From the NCBI GenBank assembly GCA_964483465.1, contig CAZABG010000010.1, positions 1 through 48,273 of the forward strand: a stretch of 48,273 bases of DNA, written 5' to 3'. The DNA is from CAZABG01 sp964483465 (GTDB taxonomy: Bacteria > Chlamydiota > Chlamydiia > Chlamydiales > Parachlamydiaceae). Position 1 is the stretch's first letter. Every line of letters starts with the position of its first letter. The position numbers and the translations under genes were made by a program. Below, in pieces: positions 41,337-48,273 of the stretch. The notes under the pieces were generated by a model that saw nothing but the letters and a program-made list of their open reading frames with translations, searched no databases and was not told where the DNA came from.

Positions 41337-41556
41337 TGGATCTATTCCGATTGGCGGAATTCAGCCTACAGAACCTACAAAGGGCGCCCTCTCCATCGAG
41401 CCGCCTAGAAAGCTTACTCTCGACGAAAGTCCCGCAACCCATACTCCCGACGCTTCACAAATTCTCAAAAGTGTTACCACCTTAACTTCAGAAAATGGAC
41501 GTAAACTACTTGGCGAAGCGATTCGTCAAGGCGCTCAGCATCTGGATGAAGAATAG
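41323..41556 (+). CDS. 77-residue unknown protein of the chaperone unit
   Basis: The short protein is Pro/Thr/Ile-rich in its first half (IPIDGSIPIGGIQPTEPTK) and has a conserved-looking end, TLTSENGRKLLGEAIRQGAQ. The end is repeated, with changes, in a plus-strand remnant at 44105-44227, showing that this is a genuine duplicated gene. A strong ribosome site (AAGGAG) lies inside the end of the chaperone gene. Family unknown; by position it could be a chaperone client, co-chaperone or secreted peptide. Confidence 0.7.
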   Translation: MIPIDGSIPIGGIQPTEPTKGALSIEPPRKLTLDESPATHTPDASQILKSVTTLTSENGRKLLGEAIRQGAQHLDEE

Positions 41557-41597
41557 CTCCCTCTGTAAAGCGTCCTTTAAGGCAAGGAACTCACGCA

Positions 41598-43958
41598 TCA
41601 GAATGAGTTACTGCATAATGAACGATATCGATTTAAATCAGCTGAAGTGAGCCCTAATCTCTCTTTTTGTCTTTCAACATCCCATATTTTTAAAACACCT
41701 TTTGCAGCGTTCATCGCGTCTTCCAGCTGTTTTTTGCTTACGAAGGCATATGTATACCTTTCAAAAAAAGCTTTAATTGCTTTTTCTGAAAGTTTAGAGA
41801 AATCGATTTTTTCGATTTGTTCCTTTGTTGGATATAAACTTTCCTTTGTATTCGAGGCTAAATAGATAAGCTGATCAATTGTAAGGAATTGTTTTCTCTC
41901 CTTATCCCCAAAATTAAGATGCAAGAGAATGCTACTTCTAGTCTTATCAGATAAAACACTAAAATCGATTAAAGGAATTTGCTCGTCAGTTAGGAAACTG
42001 TTTCTAGAGAACTTATTTAATACAATATTAAGCTCATTTTTTCCTAGTTTAGATAATAGGTCTCTTCTATGACAATCAATCGAATCAAGCATGATCCCAT
42101 CAAATTTATCAATGAACTTTATAATCACTGAATCAGGAATATAGCGAACAAAATCGTGATGTAAAAATGATACCCATTGTTCATCCCTTAAAATAGGCAC
42201 GCGTGGATTATTTGAAAAAAATCCAAGTCTTAGGAGCGATTTAAGTTGATCTCTAGATAAAAGAGATACATCAAAGTTTTGAACGATATCATCCGAAACC
42301 CATTCTAAATTTTCAAGTTTAGGCAGAATATCATGCATGCGATCTTTTACTAAATCAAAGCGTCTTGTTGCTTCTTTAGTTAAACGAGGATCAAATACAA
42401 CCCTTAAAGAATATATATCCATCTTCTCAAAAGGAAGCTGTTTGATTTGATCGTCGGTGATATAGGTTGTTTGCATTGAATTCATATGAGGAATAGCAAA
42501 AAACAACTGTTCCGTTGAGAGAGATTGAATTATTTTTCGCTTTTTTTCTTCGTCAAAATGATTAAGAACATTAAAGATGGCAGTTCCTGACAATTTGCTA
42601 AAATCTAATTCTTTAAGCTGATTTTCAGAAATATTTGAAAGGCATTCCAGTTTATCGGAAAGAGCTATGATAGCTTTTACATCTAATAACTGGATACGCA
42701 GACTTTTTGCCCAATAAAATAGGTTTCTTAATTGCTCTTTATTTAATGGAGTCAAATCCAATACTTTCAATTGTTCATCGGTGATCGCCCCCAAATACTT
42801 GCTATCCATTTTGGAGAGAACTGATTGTAAAGCTTCCTTTGAAAGCAAAGCAAAGCGGGCTTTATCTACATAGAAGTCGCATCCAAAAATCGCATTCAAT
42901 TCCTCAATCGTGATATCTTTAAACTCTTTTAATTGATCATTGCTAATATGAGTCAGCAAATTGGGTACTTTCCTGACGACAGCAAGAGGGAGCTTTCTAA
43001 TTATTTCTTCAATTTCATCATCGGAACGGTCTAGAAGAAATTTAAGCTGCTTATCATCCAATTTACTTAAATCAATAGCATCAAGCTGACTTGTCGGAAT
43101 TAATCCATAAAGCCTTGGAGGTAGCTCTTCGACCAGCTTATTAGGGTCTATTTTACCCTCAATGATAGCATTAATGTTAATGCCTTCAGACGGACTTTCC
43201 GAACAATCATTAAATTCAACAAAACGCTCCCAAACTCCCGTTAAGCGGTCCTCATTAAATTCTTTAATTTGAGCTAAAGTGATGGCTGCAAATTCATTGT
43301 CGCTGATCAAATAAAATTTTGAGAAGAATTCAGGATCTAGCAAAAATCTGTATATGGATAGACTTGAAAGCAAACTGTTTGACCCTTCATTTAATCTATC
43401 TAAAAATTCTTGACCGCCAGCATTTCTTATCGCTTCTTCCAATTTGAACTTTGCGATGTAAAATTCAGGATTCTTAATAAACATAGCGAAATTTGTACGC
43501 TTCGCATCCAAAGCATGAGCAATCGTTACATTACCCACAACTAAAGGATCAATTCTTGGGCCTTTTTGATACTCCTCATAGGCGCTCTTATGAAAGAGGG
43601 CTCTCTGAACGTAAAATGCGGCTTTTGTTTTGTTGCCGATTTTAATGATTCGTCCATAACCCTCTTCGAAATCGCGAAAAGCCGTATAAAGGCGAACTTT
43701 AGAAAAAGTGAGGATTCCGAGCGCTAAATGATAGATCCCTTGCACGCCATTTATCACCGCATAGGAGAAAGAAATGGATTCTAGTCGAATGAGAGCCGCT
43801 TCATAACAGGTGCGAAAAGTTTCGAAATCTACCGGAGTTAATGTATAAAAAGGCGCAGGCGCTTGCCTGATTTGCTCTTTGCACTCATCAATATCGGCTA
43901 AATTAGCCTCTTCTAAATGTGCTTTAAAATAATCACGAAATGAGTCAACACTATTCAT
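41598..43958 (-). CDS. large repeat protein, member 1 (786 residues)
   Basis: Residues 1-165 form an N-terminal domain shared with the protein at 44212: YAVINGVQGIYHLALGIL, then FRDFEEGYGRI and KAAFYVQRALFHKSAYEEY. The rest is made of helical repeats of about 25-45 residues whose most regular part is ITDEQLKxLDxSxLxxxxLxxLL (for example SENQLKELDFSKLSGTAI and TDEQIPLIDFSVLSDKTR). There is no signal peptide. Superhelical repeat proteins of this sort usually bind other proteins; in a chlamydia a secreted effector is plausible. Its ATG follows directly the stop of a decayed relative, which supplies the ribosome site AAAAGG. Confidence 0.8.
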   Translation of the reverse strand: MNSVDSFRDYFKAHLEEANLADIDECKEQIRQAPAPFYTLTPVDFETFRTCYEAALIRLESISFSYAVINGVQGIYHLALGILTFSKVRLYTAFRDFEEGYGRIIKIGNKTKAAFYVQRALFHKSAYEEYQKGPRIDPLVVGNVTIAHALDAKRTNFAMFIKNPEFYIAKFKLEEAIRNAGGQEFLDRLNEGSNSLLSSLSIYRFLLDPEFFSKFYLISDNEFAAITLAQIKEFNEDRLTGVWERFVEFNDCSESPSEGININAIIEGKIDPNKLVEELPPRLYGLIPTSQLDAIDLSKLDDKQLKFLLDRSDDEIEEIIRKLPLAVVRKVPNLLTHISNDQLKEFKDITIEELNAIFGCDFYVDKARFALLSKEALQSVLSKMDSKYLGAITDEQLKVLDLTPLNKEQLRNLFYWAKSLRIQLLDVKAIIALSDKLECLSNISENQLKELDFSKLSGTAIFNVLNHFDEEKKRKIIQSLSTEQLFFAIPHMNSMQTTYITDDQIKQLPFEKMDIYSLRVVFDPRLTKEATRRFDLVKDRMHDILPKLENLEWVSDDIVQNFDVSLLSRDQLKSLLRLGFFSNNPRVPILRDEQWVSFLHHDFVRYIPDSVIIKFIDKFDGIMLDSIDCHRRDLLSKLGKNELNIVLNKFSRNSFLTDEQIPLIDFSVLSDKTRSSILLHLNFGDKERKQFLTIDQLIYLASNTKESLYPTKEQIEKIDFSKLSEKAIKAFFERYTYAFVSKKQLEDAMNAAKGVLKIWDVERQKERLGLTSADLNRYRSLCSNSF

Positions 43959-44105
43959 TTAAATACCTTTTAATTCTTCTTCTGTCAAGTTCAACCTGGC
44001 AGCAACCTCTTTTTTCTCTACATCTGTCATGTGAAGAGAAATGTTATGCTTAATCGCGGCTAAAACTTGCGCCTTAGTAATATAAACTGATCTATTTCGG
44101 AAAAG
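43959..44105 (-). pseudogene. C-terminal remnant of a third large repeat protein
   Basis: The reading frame gives SVYITKAQVLAAI, then MTDVEKKEVAARLNLTEEEL and a stop. It aligns with the last 40 residues of both large repeat proteins (VSKKQLEDAMN...DVERQKERLGLTSADL and VTLKQLNDCVD...AIKERLKLTDKDV). Nothing of the rest of the gene is left; upstream, in minus-strand terms, the frame runs into sequence antisense to the small-gene remnant. Confidence 0.8.
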
Positions 44106-44227
44106 TTGCAGGAACTCAAACCGCTGGCGCCTCCATTCTAGAAAACCTCTCCTCACTAAGTACAACTAAAGCAGGCAGACAGCACCTTGGCGACGCTATC
44201 CGGCAAGGTACTCAAACTAAAGAATGA
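44105..44227 (+). pseudogene. C-terminal remnant of a second copy of the 77-residue gene
   Basis: Reading plus-strand from 44105 gives VAGTQTAGASILENLSSLS, then TTKAGRQHLGDAIRQGTQTK, Glu and stop. This aligns with the end of the 77-residue protein (ATHTPDASQILKS, TLTSENGRKLLGEAIRQGAQ). The frame closes upstream at 44078 and there is no start or ribosome site. Its stop overlaps the end of the 703-residue gene, tail to tail, which mirrors the layout at 41556/41598. Confidence 0.8.
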
Positions 44228-46323
44228 TCATTCTTACTGCAAAGTTTAATTCGTTCTACATCTTTATCTGTAAGTTTTAGCCGCTCCTTAATAGCGTAAA
44301 TATAAATATCTAATGTTATTTTTCTGTCGACACAGTCATTTAATTGTTTGAGAGTGACATAATTATTGAAATTAATAGATCCGGAAAGACGTTTGATAGT
44401 TTTATCATCCAACTTGGTAAAATCAAGATCTGCAAACTGTTCTTGAGTCAGGAATTCATAAGACAACAATTTAGGGAAAATAGGCTCAAGCCTATTTATA
44501 GGCGTACGTGAAAAAATGGATTGGCAGTATAACGAGATAGACGCACGTTGACTATCATCAAATCTATCATAATATTTGACTAGCTGATCAATAGTAGCAG
44601 ATTGAAAATGTGAATATTTCAATTTTGAAAGTATGGATTCAAATTGTTCATCAGATAATAAATTCATTCTTGAAGAACGACTATTAGGCATCCATATCCC
44701 TAAAAGTTTTTGAATACTTCGATATTCCATATTCTTCAAGTCCAGTTTTTTCAAAAGGTTGTCTGAAACATTTTCGGCTAAGTACCAAAATTCATTTATA
44801 ATCTCTACAACCTTGCCAGGCTCCAACAAATCGAACCGACGGGAACATTCTTGGGGATTTTCATTATTGAAAATTTTGAATAAAATAGATCTATGATCGG
44901 CCAAGTTTATTATTTGATCGTCTGTCAAATAACTGCCTATATTAATAGACTCAAGAAGATTAGAGACCTGTTCTACTTTTAAAGCTTGGACAACTTTCTT
45001 TAACTTATCTGAATCGGAAATCGTAAAGAGATTTAGTTTTAATCTATATTGAACTTTTTCGAAGTTTAAACTTTTATATTGATCGACCGTTAAATGTTGT
45101 ATCCAAGATTTTCCGCTATAAAGAGGCTCTATTTGAGCGGAAGTTAAGCATTGGACTTTTTCCGGCTCTGATAAAAGAGCATCAAGAGCTTCGTCTCGCA
45201 AACAAGTTAGTGTTAATTCCTTTAAAACATCCACTTTAATAACTTTTAGTTGATCATTAGAGAGACATTTCAATGCGATTTGAACTTCATCTTTAGTTAA
45301 TTTGGCAATCGTTTCCACAGGAATATATGCGTAATAATTTAAGTTATTCCTTTGGTTCACCTTATTAATCATTGCAAAAGGCAAACGGCCGATAGTTTCA
45401 TAGATTATTTGATCTTGGCGTTTACGTAATAACTGCGAAATCTGAACATCAGAAAGAGAAGAATAATCAATTTCTTTTAATTGGCTATTAGGAATAAGAA
45501 AATAAAAATATGGAGGCAACTCTTTTAGAAGAATATTTACATCCACTTTACCATTGATAATCATATTAAAGGTGATGTCATCTGATTCTTTTACATCCAC
45601 ATTTTTAAAGAGGAAAAAGCGTTTTTGAATAACTTCTTCAGGAGCCATCTTAAGATCGCTTAATTTAAAATCTGCAAACTCTTCATCGGATAATAAATAA
45701 TAGTATTTGTATGTAGGTCCAAAATTATAAATGGAGATATATAAAAGTTCTTTTGGTAATGCTCTTAATTTTTCTAAGTAGGCATTATCAATTTCATTCT
45801 CAAGTTCAAATTTTTCTATATAAAATTCAGGATTATCAAGCAGTGTTTGTAAAGTTGTATTTTTGCGGTCTCTTTCATGTGACAGTCTCCAAGACTCGGA
45901 TGCCGACAAACTCTTAAAATAAGTATAAGAACTTTGATGGAACTGGGCTTGCTGTATATGGAAGGCGCCTTTCCCTTTATTGAAAGGGACTAAAATACGT
46001 CCATACGCCTCTTCAAAATCGCGTTTAGCGATATTTCTATGCATTTTGGAGAATAATCCCAAAGCGAAATGGTAGATACCCTGCACAACGTTTACTAGCG
46101 CGTAAGGTAGCTGAATGATGCCATAAGAAATTGGACTTGCTTCAAATTCTAAACTAAACTCTTCTTGCGTTACCGGCGTAAGTGTAAAAAATGGATTAAT
46201 CGCTTCACTAATTTGATTCTCACAGCTTTTTACCTTTTTTGAATAATCATCATATTCATTATAAAGATGCCCCGCTTTCAAATGAGCATTGATGTAAGCT
46301 TGAAATTGATCGGTATTATGCAT
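44212..46323 (-). CDS. large repeat protein, member 2 (703 residues)
   Basis: A diverged relative of the 786-residue protein. The N-terminal domain has YALVNVVQGIYHFALGLF, KRDFEEAYGRILVPFNKGK and GAFHIQQAQFHQSSYTYF. The repeat region follows the same scheme (IPNSQLKEIDYSSLSDVQ, LTQEQFADLDFTKLDDKT). Differences are spread over the whole length, so the copies are old. The final residues NDHSLV extend into the end of a plus-strand remnant. It lies 4 bases after the stop of an N-terminal remnant on the same strand. Function unknown; protein binding is likely. Confidence 0.8.
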   Translation of the reverse strand: MHNTDQFQAYINAHLKAGHLYNEYDDYSKKVKSCENQISEAINPFFTLTPVTQEEFSLEFEASPISYGIIQLPYALVNVVQGIYHFALGLFSKMHRNIAKRDFEEAYGRILVPFNKGKGAFHIQQAQFHQSSYTYFKSLSASESWRLSHERDRKNTTLQTLLDNPEFYIEKFELENEIDNAYLEKLRALPKELLYISIYNFGPTYKYYYLLSDEEFADFKLSDLKMAPEEVIQKRFFLFKNVDVKESDDITFNMIINGKVDVNILLKELPPYFYFLIPNSQLKEIDYSSLSDVQISQLLRKRQDQIIYETIGRLPFAMINKVNQRNNLNYYAYIPVETIAKLTKDEVQIALKCLSNDQLKVIKVDVLKELTLTCLRDEALDALLSEPEKVQCLTSAQIEPLYSGKSWIQHLTVDQYKSLNFEKVQYRLKLNLFTISDSDKLKKVVQALKVEQVSNLLESINIGSYLTDDQIINLADHRSILFKIFNNENPQECSRRFDLLEPGKVVEIINEFWYLAENVSDNLLKKLDLKNMEYRSIQKLLGIWMPNSRSSRMNLLSDEQFESILSKLKYSHFQSATIDQLVKYYDRFDDSQRASISLYCQSIFSRTPINRLEPIFPKLLSYEFLTQEQFADLDFTKLDDKTIKRLSGSINFNNYVTLKQLNDCVDRKITLDIYIYAIKERLKLTDKDVERIKLCSKNDHSLV

Positions 46324-46327
46324 GATT

Positions 46328-46456
46328 TTAATTTTTATTATTTAATTTATCTTTAAAAAGCAGATCACGAAAGGTGTCAACCTCATCATGATTAGACATT
46401 CTAGAGGCTTTTAAATGGGCGGGAAAATAATCTGTATAAAGGTGAATATTATTCAT
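46328..46456 (-). pseudogene. N-terminal remnant of a fourth large repeat protein (42 codons)
   Basis: The frame reads NNIHLYTDYFPAHLKASRMS, then NHDEVDTFRDLLFKDKL and a stop. Its first 25 residues match the starts of the two large proteins (NSVDSFRDYFKAHLEEANL and HNTDQFQAYINAHLKAGHL), and it opens with ATG. After that it diverges and ends. It sits between the kinase gene and the 703-residue gene. Confidence 0.7.
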
Positions 46457-46491
46457 ACATAACTATTATAGCTAAAAATTATTAAGATTTA

Positions 46492-47709
46492 TTAAAGATC
46501 TTGAGCGTTTCCGATCAATATGTAGTTCACTTCCTTGAGGGAGGTGAGCATATCGATTAAAATAGGGGCAGGAGCCTCTTCAAAATTGATTATGAGAGGA
46601 TTTACCTGGTATTTGCGGATAGACTGAAATAGCTCGGGGTTCAAGGTCGCATTTGCCTCAAGCTTCATGATGTGGTAAGGCTGACCTTTAAGGGCGTGGG
46701 AAAGGGCAAAAAGGTGGTTTTCGTCAAAAACTTTGTTGTGATGATCGATTTCTAGAAGACGGCGGGCTAGGTCCCGTAAAGAGACTCTTACGCACCCTAC
46801 TTGTTCAATTGCAATCGATGCAGAGACGTTTGCGAGCTTTATGGCTTCATCTAAGGTAAGATTTGAAGCAAGGGCCGCAACGAGAGAGGCAAGCACGGTG
46901 TCGCCTGCGCCTGTAACATCTTTAACTTCTTTTGATTTTACCGGAAATTTCTTCTCCGATCCTTTTTGATAAAGGACCATCCCCTCTTCGCTTAAAGTAA
47001 TGACAATAGATTCGGCTTCAGTAATTTCAAGGAGCTTATCAGCGGCATGGCGAATAGGTTCTGTCGTTGGCAAGTGAGACGCGTCGTACGCTTCTTTACG
47101 GTTTGGCTTTATCAGATCGACGCCGCGATATTTAGAATAATCAAGCCCTTTCGGATCGACGATAATTTTTTTCTTATGCTTTTTAACAAGAGCGATCAAG
47201 GCCTTGCAAAAGGGGGCTGTTAAGAATCCTTTTCCATAATCGGATAAAGCGACGATATCCACTTGTTTAATTTTCTCTTCCAGCTTTTCTAACGCGGGAG
47301 CGATTAAAGTTTCGGGAAGAGATGATATTTCTTCGTAATCGATTCGGATGAGCTGCTGATTGTCGGCAATCAGGCGATGTTTAATGGGCGTGCGATAATT
47401 CGCTTCTATAACAGGAATAAAATCAATTTGCTCATCCTGGAATTTTTGCTTAAGTAAAGCTGCCGCTCGATCTTCTCCAATACGTCCGCAAAGCACCACT
47501 TCGCATCCAAGCGAGCGTAAATTAAGGGCTACGTTTCCTGCGCCGCCAGGCAATTCATCTTCTTTTCCGGCATGTAAAATGGGAACAGGCGCTTCGGGAG
47601 AAATACGTTTAACTTTTCCGAAAGTGTAAGAGTCGAGCATAAGGTCGCCCAAAAGCAAAACTTTTTTTGATACAAGTCTTCCGAAAGGGCCCATTAATTC
47701 AATGCTCAT
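46492..47709 (-). CDS. rfaE1: PfkB-family kinase, D-glycero-beta-D-manno-heptose-7-phosphate kinase-like, with a novel C-terminal tail
   Basis: Residues 1-320 are a ribokinase-family domain of the HldE kinase type: LLLGDLMLDSYTFGKVKRIS, LPGGAGNVALNLRSLG, ALSDYGKGFL and KDVTGAGDTVLASL with catalytic Asp270. In other bacteria this kinase makes ADP-heptose for lipopolysaccharide. After about residue 325 there are 80 residues (HLFALSHALKGQPYHIMKLE and LNPELFQSIRKYQVNPLIIN) that do not resemble the nucleotidyltransferase domain of HldE. The ATG at 47709 is preferred to an in-frame TTG 36 bases upstream. Typical Chlamydia lacks heptose in its lipopolysaccharide, so its presence marks a different lineage or role. 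Confidence 0.82.
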   Translation of the reverse strand: MSIELMGPFGRLVSKKVLLLGDLMLDSYTFGKVKRISPEAPVPILHAGKEDELPGGAGNVALNLRSLGCEVVLCGRIGEDRAAALLKQKFQDEQIDFIPVIEANYRTPIKHRLIADNQQLIRIDYEEISSLPETLIAPALEKLEEKIKQVDIVALSDYGKGFLTAPFCKALIALVKKHKKKIIVDPKGLDYSKYRGVDLIKPNRKEAYDASHLPTTEPIRHAADKLLEITEAESIVITLSEEGMVLYQKGSEKKFPVKSKEVKDVTGAGDTVLASLVAALASNLTLDEAIKLANVSASIAIEQVGCVRVSLRDLARRLLEIDHHNKVFDENHLFALSHALKGQPYHIMKLEANATLNPELFQSIRKYQVNPLIINFEEAPAPILIDMLTSLKEVNYILIGNAQDL

Positions 47710-47792
47710 CAGATAAATGATAAAATCAATACGAGATTTTTGCAAAGTTATAATGATTTCATTATGGTAAACTTTTTATTTGAGAGGTTCTC

Positions 47793-48273
47793 ATGAAACG
47801 ATTCATTTTAAGTGCGTTATTGCTTACTGGCTGCGCCGCACATAAGCCAGCTGAGGTCAATGTGGAGGCGGTTTATGTCGAAGAATATTCTTCACCCACA
47901 ACAAAGGTTTACGCTCTTTATGCAGAAGGCGAAGAGCAGGCGCAATATGTTCATATCATGGCCTACACGCCTCAAGGCAAACCGATGAGTTTAGGACTTG
48001 GACAGGTTGATGATAATGGACAAGTATGGAGCGTACAAGGGCAAGAGGTGAATCCCTTTTATCTCGGATTAAATAACTATGGCTATGGCGAATCTATAGA
48101 TGTCTATGTCGTTGGCGTAAACGGCGGTGGAATGACTCATATCACTCCTAATCCCACAGAAATTGAGCAAGACGGCTATCGATTTACAGTTGAAAGATGG
48201 GATCACTTGGGACATCAGTTTCATATCTATGCGGAAGGTTTCAAACCCCATGAAAAGGTAAGCTTCTTTATTC
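47793..48273 (+). CDS. lipoprotein of unknown function, 3' end missing
   Basis: About 160 residues are visible before the right edge. The N-terminus (KRFILSALLLTGCAAHKP) is a lipoprotein signal with lipobox LLTGC, so it should be lipid-anchored at Cys14. A ribosome site GAGAGG precedes the ATG. The mature part is Gly/Tyr/Val-rich and beta-like (VYVEEYSSP, YVHIMAYTPQGKPM, YGYGESIDVYVVG, GFKPHEKVSFF). No family recognised. Divergent from the kinase gene, sharing an 83-base promoter region. Confidence 0.75.
   Translation, partial: MKRFILSALLLTGCAAHKPAEVNVEAVYVEEYSSPTTKVYALYAEGEEQAQYVHIMAYTPQGKPMSLGLGQVDDNGQVWSVQGQEVNPFYLGLNNYGYGESIDVYVVGVNGGGMTHITPNPTEIEQDGYRFTVERWDHLGHQFHIYAEGFKPHEKVSFFI

Noticed and set aside
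43959..44165. 68-codon minus-strand frame as an intact gene
   Set aside because: Only its last 40 or so codons are related to the repeat family; the first part is antisense to the small-gene remnant.

Overview
The window reads as chromosome from a member of the Chlamydiae, most likely an amoeba-associated (Parachlamydia-like) lineage and not Chlamydia itself. Supporting signs are a short RodZ lacking a periplasmic domain next to rnhC, gatCAB in order C-A-B, a methionine aminopeptidase with an N-terminal SEC-C zinc motif, a TrmB of chlamydial type, a SycD/LcrH-type type III secretion chaperone, and several proteins with the paired hydrophobic segments of inclusion-membrane (Inc) proteins. Taxonomy is inferred from remembered family features; no search was run. 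A run of 10 N at 18405-18414 marks an assembly join inside pgi.

Layout. 1-9.4 kb: partial DipZ/CcdA-type thiol-disulfide membrane protein with a small exported partner, two tandem MarC genes coupled to truA, a repeat-rich spacer, an outer-membrane beta-barrel candidate, recN, a small membrane-anchored protein, rnhC, and the divergent rodZ-DUF368 (PopT-like) pair. 9.4-15.1 kb: TIGR01777-type SDR and photolyase on the minus strand, then gatCAB with a clear terminator. 15.1-16.9 kb: three small chlamydia-type unknowns with unusual control regions (a perfect palindrome touching one start codon, a tandem duplication of ribosome site plus start codon before another, a possible leaderless promoter at the third). 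16.9-22.1 kb: a five-gene minus-strand run trmB-unknown-pgi-unknown-xerD, and divergent map. 22.1-25.7 kb: two paralogous hydrophobic small proteins set among stem-loop-rich repeats, then a membrane/coiled-coil protein and a 66-aa protein.

25.8-34.8 kb is the metabolic centrepiece: six genes, every junction a 4-base ATGA overlap, encoding an M20 amidohydrolase, a class III aminotransferase, AstA, AstD, AstB and a large FAD/Fe-S oxidoreductase. This is a recognisable arginine succinyltransferase (AST) pathway, with the M20 enzyme in the place of the usual AstE and an added respiratory-type 2-hydroxyacid oxidase. It would let the organism turn host arginine into glutamate, succinate and ammonia. 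A pair of inverted repeats lies in the promoter region.

34.9-48.3 kb is accessory in character: a secreted FKBP-domain protein with a novel N-terminal region, an Inc-like small protein, an unknown 467-aa protein, a probable type III secretion cassette (674-aa unknown, SycD-like chaperone, 77-aa protein), and a locus of large repeat proteins (786 and 703 aa) with decayed relatives between and beside them: a C-terminal remnant, an N-terminal remnant, and a plus-strand remnant of the 77-aa gene. The window ends with a PfkB-family heptose-kinase-like gene and a partial lipoprotein. I saw no rRNA, tRNA, CRISPR array, intact insertion sequence or prophage.
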